Positions 7,502 through 10,665 of a DNA stretch of 10,665 bases are shown in pieces; position 1 is the stretch's first letter; each line of letters starts with the position of its first letter. The notes beneath the pieces are model-generated. The model made no database searches, had not been told where the DNA came from, and was given only the letters and a program-made list of their open reading frames with translations. The DNA is from Flavobacteriales bacterium UBA5871 (lineage in GTDB: Bacteria > Bacteroidota > Bacteroidia > Flavobacteriales_D > Crocinitomicaceae). Both the position numbers and the translations under genes were made by a program. Location: NCBI GenBank assembly GCA_002432085.1, contig DJFN01000235.1, positions 4,128 through 14,792 of the forward strand, in the 5' to 3' direction.

Positions 7502-8443
7502 GTATCTCGGGTGTTTTGATTTTTGTATTGGAATCGGCGGAAGGTAGTAACAGTACTTCAGCACCAACTCGTGAGAACCACGAGAAATCGTCGAGAGCTT
7601 GTTCAATGTCAGGTCATAAGAGTAACCAAACATAAAGTTTGGAATCGGCGTTACACCGGCAAGGAAAGAAACACCGTCGAATCCACGAAAGCCCAAACCT
7701 CCGTAGAACAGGTTGCCATGCAGGTAACGAACGTTCAGTTCCGGAGATACTTTCACCATGTCTGTACGCACCATGGCCTGAGCATCGATGGAACCTTGTG
7801 TTCCGATTACATTTACAAATTTGTAACCTCCCATCAGGTAGTAGTGACGAGCAGAGTTGTAAGTCACATTGCTACCGGCCCCCAGAACAGAAGCCTGCTC
7901 GAGTGAAGGAGCCGACAAATGGGTGGAAGAGATACCAACATAATATGGAGCATTTGCACCTTTCCAGTACAAGCCGGCGTTCACATCCAGTGTGGTAGCT
8001 GAGCTTGATGCAGGAAGTGTCGCATCGACCATAGTTACCGGCGGCACCCACGTTGGGCTGAGGCCGAAGTTGATCATACCGATACCAACACCAATCCCCA
8101 GGGTTCCATGAGCAGTAATCGCATGGTATGAAATATTTCCAAGAAGGTTGTTCTGACGGTTGAAACCGATCGCATCGTGTGCAAACGAGAGGCCTACACC
8201 AATCGGAGCGTAACGATGCAAGTTCGCTTCTACATTAAGGATAGCCGAGTTTGGCGCACCATTTACCTTGTCCCACTGGTTGCGGTACAACATTGTTCCA
8301 CAAATCCCATCATCAATTCCGGCAGCACCGGGGTTAAATGTCATCTTATTAAAGATAAAATGGGTTACCAACATGTCCTGCTGACTGAAAACGCTCGTGG
8401 AAGCAAGAAGCAACGCGGATAAAGCGAGTATTTTTTTCTTCAT
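7496..8443 (-). CDS. porP: PorP/SprF family T9SS outer-membrane protein
   Basis: This 315-residue protein has a signal peptide (MKKKILALSALLLASTSVFS, cleavage before Gln21) and an early FNKMTFNPGAAG motif (about 31-42), the family signature usually written NPAYAG. Alternating beta-strand-like, Gly- and aromatic-rich segments follow, as expected for an outer-membrane beta-barrel. Family length is about 300-340. PorP/SprF proteins are needed for secretion or surface attachment of subsets of T9SS cargo, and P. gingivalis porP heads the porPKLMN operon in the same order as here. The gene ends 114 bases before gldK. Many Bacteroidota carry numerous paralogs, so family membership is firm, while assignment as the porP ortholog rests on position. 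The start follows from the signal peptide. Confidence 0.9.
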   Translation of the reverse strand: MKKKILALSALLLASTSVFSQQDMLVTHFIFNKMTFNPGAAGIDDGICGTMLYRNQWDKVNGAPNSAILNVEANLHRYAPIGVGLSFAHDAIGFNRQNNLLGNISYHAITAHGTLGIGVGIGMINFGLSPTWVPPVTMVDATLPASSSATTLDVNAGLYWKGANAPYYVGISSTHLSAPSLEQASVLGAGSNVTYNSARHYYLMGGYKFVNVIGTQGSIDAQAMVRTDMVKVSPELNVRYLHGNLFYGGLGFRGFDGVSFLAGVTPIPNFMFGYSYDLTLNKLSTISRGSHELVLKYCYYLPPIPIQKSKHPRYL

Positions 8444-8644
8444 AAAATAGCGTACTTAGTAAATGGTAATCTCTGGGTTTCTTTTAACAAAAATTAGCCA
8501 ATTGGCGACTAAAATAAGTATTGTTTTGCAACAATAAAAATTTTTTGCCGACAACTTATCGGTTTTCCACACCGGCTTGTTGAATTCACCGATTTTTCAC
8601 AACCATTCTGGTCTACGTGAAACTATGAATAAGGTTTCCTTAAA
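8444..8644. other. Intergenic region upstream of porP with AT-rich tract, palindrome and DnaA-box-like words
   Basis: This 201-base gap separates the arginase-like gene from porP. It holds a perfect 10-bp palindrome, GCCAATTGGC (8497-8506), 54-63 bases before the porP start; a small hairpin ATTGTT/AACAAT followed by an A/T tract; and two words resembling the DnaA box TTATCCACA: TTTTCCACA (8563-8571, one mismatch) and TTTTTCACA (8593-8601, two mismatches). No good TAnnTTTG element or terminator was found. The region should contain the porP promoter; the roles of these motifs are not established. Confidence 0.3.
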
Positions 8645-9802
8645 TTACCCTAATTTTTGATAAGTACGCCACCACAGGTCGGGAATATCGTTTTTCAAAG
8701 CAGCGTCGTAGTCGCCTTTGTTGCACGGAACCAGGTGATGACGCTCGTATTTCATGCCTTCTTTCGGAGGATACGGAACTTCCATCCACCAGCGCTCGGA
8801 TTTGTTGCTTTTGAAGAAGATCAGATCATGCTGGATTTCGTCCAGGAAAACTGTGAACCTGGTATAATCTTTTTTACTGCCGATCGGGAAATCACCGACC
8901 CGCTGCTCTACTCCATCGATAAAATACCAGATCAGCTGAGCAACTTCGTTATGTGCAGCCGCTGAAATAGCGCCCGGAAGCAGGTTGAAAATCCCCAATG
9001 AAGTGAGCTTGTCGCTGATACCTGCATAACGGGTCAACTGGCACATTTCCTGGTTATTGAACCCGTTCGGACTGGTATAATAGGAACCCAAGAATTCGCT
9101 GCTTTTTATAGCTTGCAAATCAATGGTTAAAAGGTCGGAATTGCGCAAAAGCGGTTCGGCAATTCGTGGATTCGACGTGAATTCTCCGAGGCGAACAGTA
9201 TCGAAATACAGCTTCTCGAAGAGGTCGAGCTCGCTTTGTTTCACGAACGGCGACTGGTAGCCCAGCACGGAATAATTGAACAAAAAGCACGGGCGATGCA
9301 TCAGCAGCTTGTTCACATAAGCGTCTTTCCCCAGCGGCTGATCCGGATCGCCGAGATCGAGCTTCGAATCGATGCTCATGACGTTGATCAATTGCTCGAG
9401 GGATTCGTAGCCCTGGTACATCGCATAGGTCAGGTCCTGCGTACCGCCTATAACTACCGGAATAACTTTTTTCTTAACCAGTTCGGAAATAACCTGCGAA
9501 AGCGCGAAATAAGTATCCTCGACGCGTTCTCCCGGCAGCAGATTGCCCAGATCGTAGAGCTCGCCTCTCCATCCCGAACCCGGATAACAGCTGTAGAATG
9601 CATCGCGGAATGCATCGTCGGATTTGCGGTGTAATTCCGGGTGACCATTGCGGAATTCAGGCACATACAACAGCGCCACACCATTCTGATCGATGGCCGG
9701 AAAACCGTTTTCGGTGTGAAGCTGAACGCGCGTACCCAACGATTCGGCAGGAAATCCGGCTTCAAGCGCTACAGGTGCAAAGTATATGGAGATGTCTTTC
9801 AT
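8645..9802 (-). CDS. Arginase/formimidoylglutamase-like protein with degenerate metal site
   Basis: This 385-residue cytoplasmic protein has the order of motifs of the ureohydrolase (arginase, agmatinase, formimidoylglutamase) family. Active members hold two Mn ions through GGDHS, DAHxD and SxDxDxxDP. Here these read GGTQD (119-123), DSKLD (145-149) and TIDLQAIKSSE (226-236). The histidines are replaced by Gln122 and Lys147 and one aspartate by Gln230, leaving Asp145, Asp149 and Asp228. Normal two-metal hydrolysis is therefore doubtful, and it may be a non-catalytic relative with a structural or regulatory role. Databases often label such Bacteroidota proteins formimidoylglutamase, and from memory related genes lie between topA and gldK in other Flavobacteria. 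No hut genes are visible here, so a histidine-degradation role has no local support. Confidence 0.8.
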   Translation of the reverse strand: MKDISIYFAPVALEAGFPAESLGTRVQLHTENGFPAIDQNGVALLYVPEFRNGHPELHRKSDDAFRDAFYSCYPGSGWRGELYDLGNLLPGERVEDTYFALSQVISELVKKKVIPVVIGGTQDLTYAMYQGYESLEQLINVMSIDSKLDLGDPDQPLGKDAYVNKLLMHRPCFLFNYSVLGYQSPFVKQSELDLFEKLYFDTVRLGEFTSNPRIAEPLLRNSDLLTIDLQAIKSSEFLGSYYTSPNGFNNQEMCQLTRYAGISDKLTSLGIFNLLPGAISAAAHNEVAQLIWYFIDGVEQRVGDFPIGSKKDYTRFTVFLDEIQHDLIFFKSNKSERWWMEVPYPPKEGMKYERHHLVPCNKGDYDAALKNDIPDLWWRTYQKLG

Positions 9803-9816
9803 TCAGGTACTTTGAA

Positions 9817-9824
9817 CAAAAGTA
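9817..9824 (-). promoter_or_regulatory. Candidate -7 element for the arginase-like gene
   Basis: The minus strand reads TACTTTTG, an exact match to the Bacteroidota -7 consensus TAnnTTTG, ending 15 bases before the ATG at 9802. No TTG is present at the usual 19-21-base distance upstream, only a TTTT at a spacing of about 16. If used, it would give a very short leader. Confidence 0.3.
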
Positions 9825-10017
9825 CGTTTGACCCGGGCGTAAAACGCAGTGGTTTCAGGAAACAATCAAAAGCGGAAAGTGAATAACTGTGCTGATGTTC
9901 CATTTAAGTGCAACACATGGGATTACTTTGATCAGAAAGAATTTGGAACGTAAAAAATCGGCTAAGTAAAAACCGGACCGAAATTTGTTCTCACAAGTTC
10001 CTATTTTTATATAAAAA

Positions 10018-10533
10018 ATGAAAACTATGGGCAAAGCAATTTTAAGTTTAATGAGTTTGTTCCTGTGTGTATCCCTTTACGCACAGACATTTGGTACAGG
10101 CGATGGTACGCTGGATGCGCATCTGAAGAGCATCTCCGCCGAAGCGAAGAAAGACCTGGCAACCTTTAAAGCCAATCTGGTGACGACCTATGGCACTTCA
10201 ACCGACAAGGTAAACAGCTTTTTCACTGCCGGAATGGATCCTGGTGACGTGGTTATGGCATTTGAGGTAATGAAAATCACCAAAAAGCCTTCAACCGAAG
10301 TGATTCGCGTTTACAAGGCAAGCAAGTCGAAAGGCTGGGGCGAAATGGCAAAGCAACTGGGTATCAAGCCTGGATCGAAAGAATTCCACTCACTCAAAGA
10401 TTCCTGCGGCAAAAACAAGGATAAAGTGACGAAGAAAAAAGCGACTACGGCTAAACCTGCTCCGGCTAAAAAACCGGCAGCCAAACCTGCTCCTGCACAA
10501 AAAACCAGTACAGGAAAAGGGAAAAAGAGCTGA
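10018..10533 (+). CDS. Small secreted protein with Lys/Ala/Pro-rich C-terminal tail
   Basis: This 171-residue protein has a clear signal peptide (MKTMGKAILSLMSLFLCVSLYAQ, cleavage near YAQ) and a helical middle domain containing IRVYKASKSKGWGEMAKQLG and IKPGSKEFHSLK (about 96-127). A very basic low-complexity tail follows (about 134-171, repeats such as AKPAPAKKPAAKPAPAQK). I do not recognise a named family, but a GWG...LGI.PGS.EFH.LK-type block recurs in secreted hypothetical proteins of other bacteria. It is the only clear plus-strand gene here, divergent from the arginase-like gene and convergent with the gene at the right edge. The start is preceded by a palindromic AT tract (10004-10017); a second ATG three codons later is possible. 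A perfect hairpin terminator follows. The tail could bind nucleic acid or anionic polymers, but with an export signal its cellular target is unclear. Confidence 0.85.
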   Translation: MKTMGKAILSLMSLFLCVSLYAQTFGTGDGTLDAHLKSISAEAKKDLATFKANLVTTYGTSTDKVNSFFTAGMDPGDVVMAFEVMKITKKPSTEVIRVYKASKSKGWGEMAKQLGIKPGSKEFHSLKDSCGKNKDKVTKKKATTAKPAPAKKPAAKPAPAQKTSTGKGKKS

Positions 10534-10544
10534 TTTAATTTCAG

Positions 10545-10581
10545 AAAAAAGCAAAGGCGCAGTTTCCACTGCGCCTTTTTT
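10545..10581. terminator. Bidirectional intrinsic terminator between convergent genes
   Basis: A perfect 10-bp stem (AAAGGCGCAG 10553-10562 with CTGCGCCTTT 10569-10578) closes a TTTCCA loop. On the plus strand the T-run continues to 10581; on the minus strand the stem is followed after GC by six T residues (10550-10545). It lies 20 bases after the 10533 stop and 19 bases beyond the stop of the right-edge gene, so it can serve both. Confidence 0.9.
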
Positions 10582-10596
10582 CGTATTTCAGAATGG

Positions 10597-10665
10597 CTAT
10601 TTCTTCTTAGCAGCCGGTTTTTTTGCAGCTGGTTTCTTCGCAGCAACGGCCCGACCTTTCTTCTT
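10597..10665 (-). CDS. C-terminal end of a protein with Lys/Ala-rich tail (topA or histone-like candidate)
   Basis: Only the last 22 codons and the TAG stop are inside the window. They encode a basic tail (KKKGRAVAAKKPAAKKPAAK followed by KK) with a repeated AAKKPAAKK unit. Such tails end Bacteroidota topoisomerase I (TopA) and also histone H1/Hc1-like proteins. TopA is favoured because, from memory, topA often lies near an arginase-like gene and gldK in Flavobacteria, but nothing of the catalytic part is visible. It converges on the plus-strand gene ending at 10533 and shares its terminator. Confidence 0.6.
   Translation of the reverse strand, partial: KKKGRAVAAKKPAAKKPAAKKK

Noticed and set aside
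8631..8643. TAAGG/CCTTA hairpin just after the arginase-like gene
   Set aside because: Only a 5-bp stem with a 3-base loop and no T-run on the minus strand, so not supported as a terminator.
1..10665. CRISPR arrays, tRNA or rRNA genes, insertion sequences, phage genes
   Set aside because: No regular repeat-spacer pattern, cloverleaf, transposase or terminal inverted repeats were seen on either strand.

Overview
The window comes from a Bacteroidota chromosome, most likely a Flavobacteriales-type gliding or type IX secretion (T9SS) bacterium. It carries the T9SS core locus porP/sprF-gldK-gldL-gldM-gldN, all on the minus strand and in the same order as the porPKLMN operon of Porphyromonas gingivalis. 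Intergenic regions are AT-rich, genes have no clear Shine-Dalgarno sequences, and a few partial matches to the Bacteroidota -33/-7 promoter (TTG / TAnnTTTG) are visible.

Layout, read along the minus strand from the right end. 10665-10597: the extreme C-terminus of a gene with a Lys/Ala/Pro-rich tail (topA or a histone-like gene). It converges on a plus-strand gene (10018-10533) for a small secreted protein with a similar basic tail, and the two share a bidirectional terminator (10545-10581). 9802-8645: an arginase/formimidoylglutamase-like protein that has lost about half of its expected metal ligands. 8443-7496: a PorP/SprF outer-membrane protein. 7381-2125: gldK, gldL, gldM and gldN in tight succession, closed by a strong intrinsic terminator (2072-2103).

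Beyond the terminator lies a second cluster in unusual order: a gldN paralog (1871-879, comparable to gldO of Flavobacterium johnsoniae) and then a second gldM (716 to beyond the left edge). No second gldL is visible. Just upstream of the gldN paralog is a short relic of a gldM 3' end, at almost the same distance from the start codon as in the intact gldM-gldN pair. This is direct evidence that the paralog arose by duplication of a gldM-tail/gldN segment. The second GldM is identical to the first over its first 44 residues (cytoplasmic tip, transmembrane helix and the start of the periplasmic part) although the DNA differs at about 20 synonymous positions. After that the protein diverges.

How the parts work together (family knowledge): GldL and GldM form the inner-membrane proton-driven motor. 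GldM spans the periplasm and contacts the ring made by lipoprotein GldK and GldN under the outer membrane. PorP/SprF proteins act at the outer membrane in export or attachment of some T9SS substrates. The duplicated GldM/GldN could build an alternative periplasmic shaft and ring on the same GldL motor; this is inference. There is no tRNA, rRNA, CRISPR array or insertion sequence that I can support, and no gene-free stretch longer than about 255 bases.
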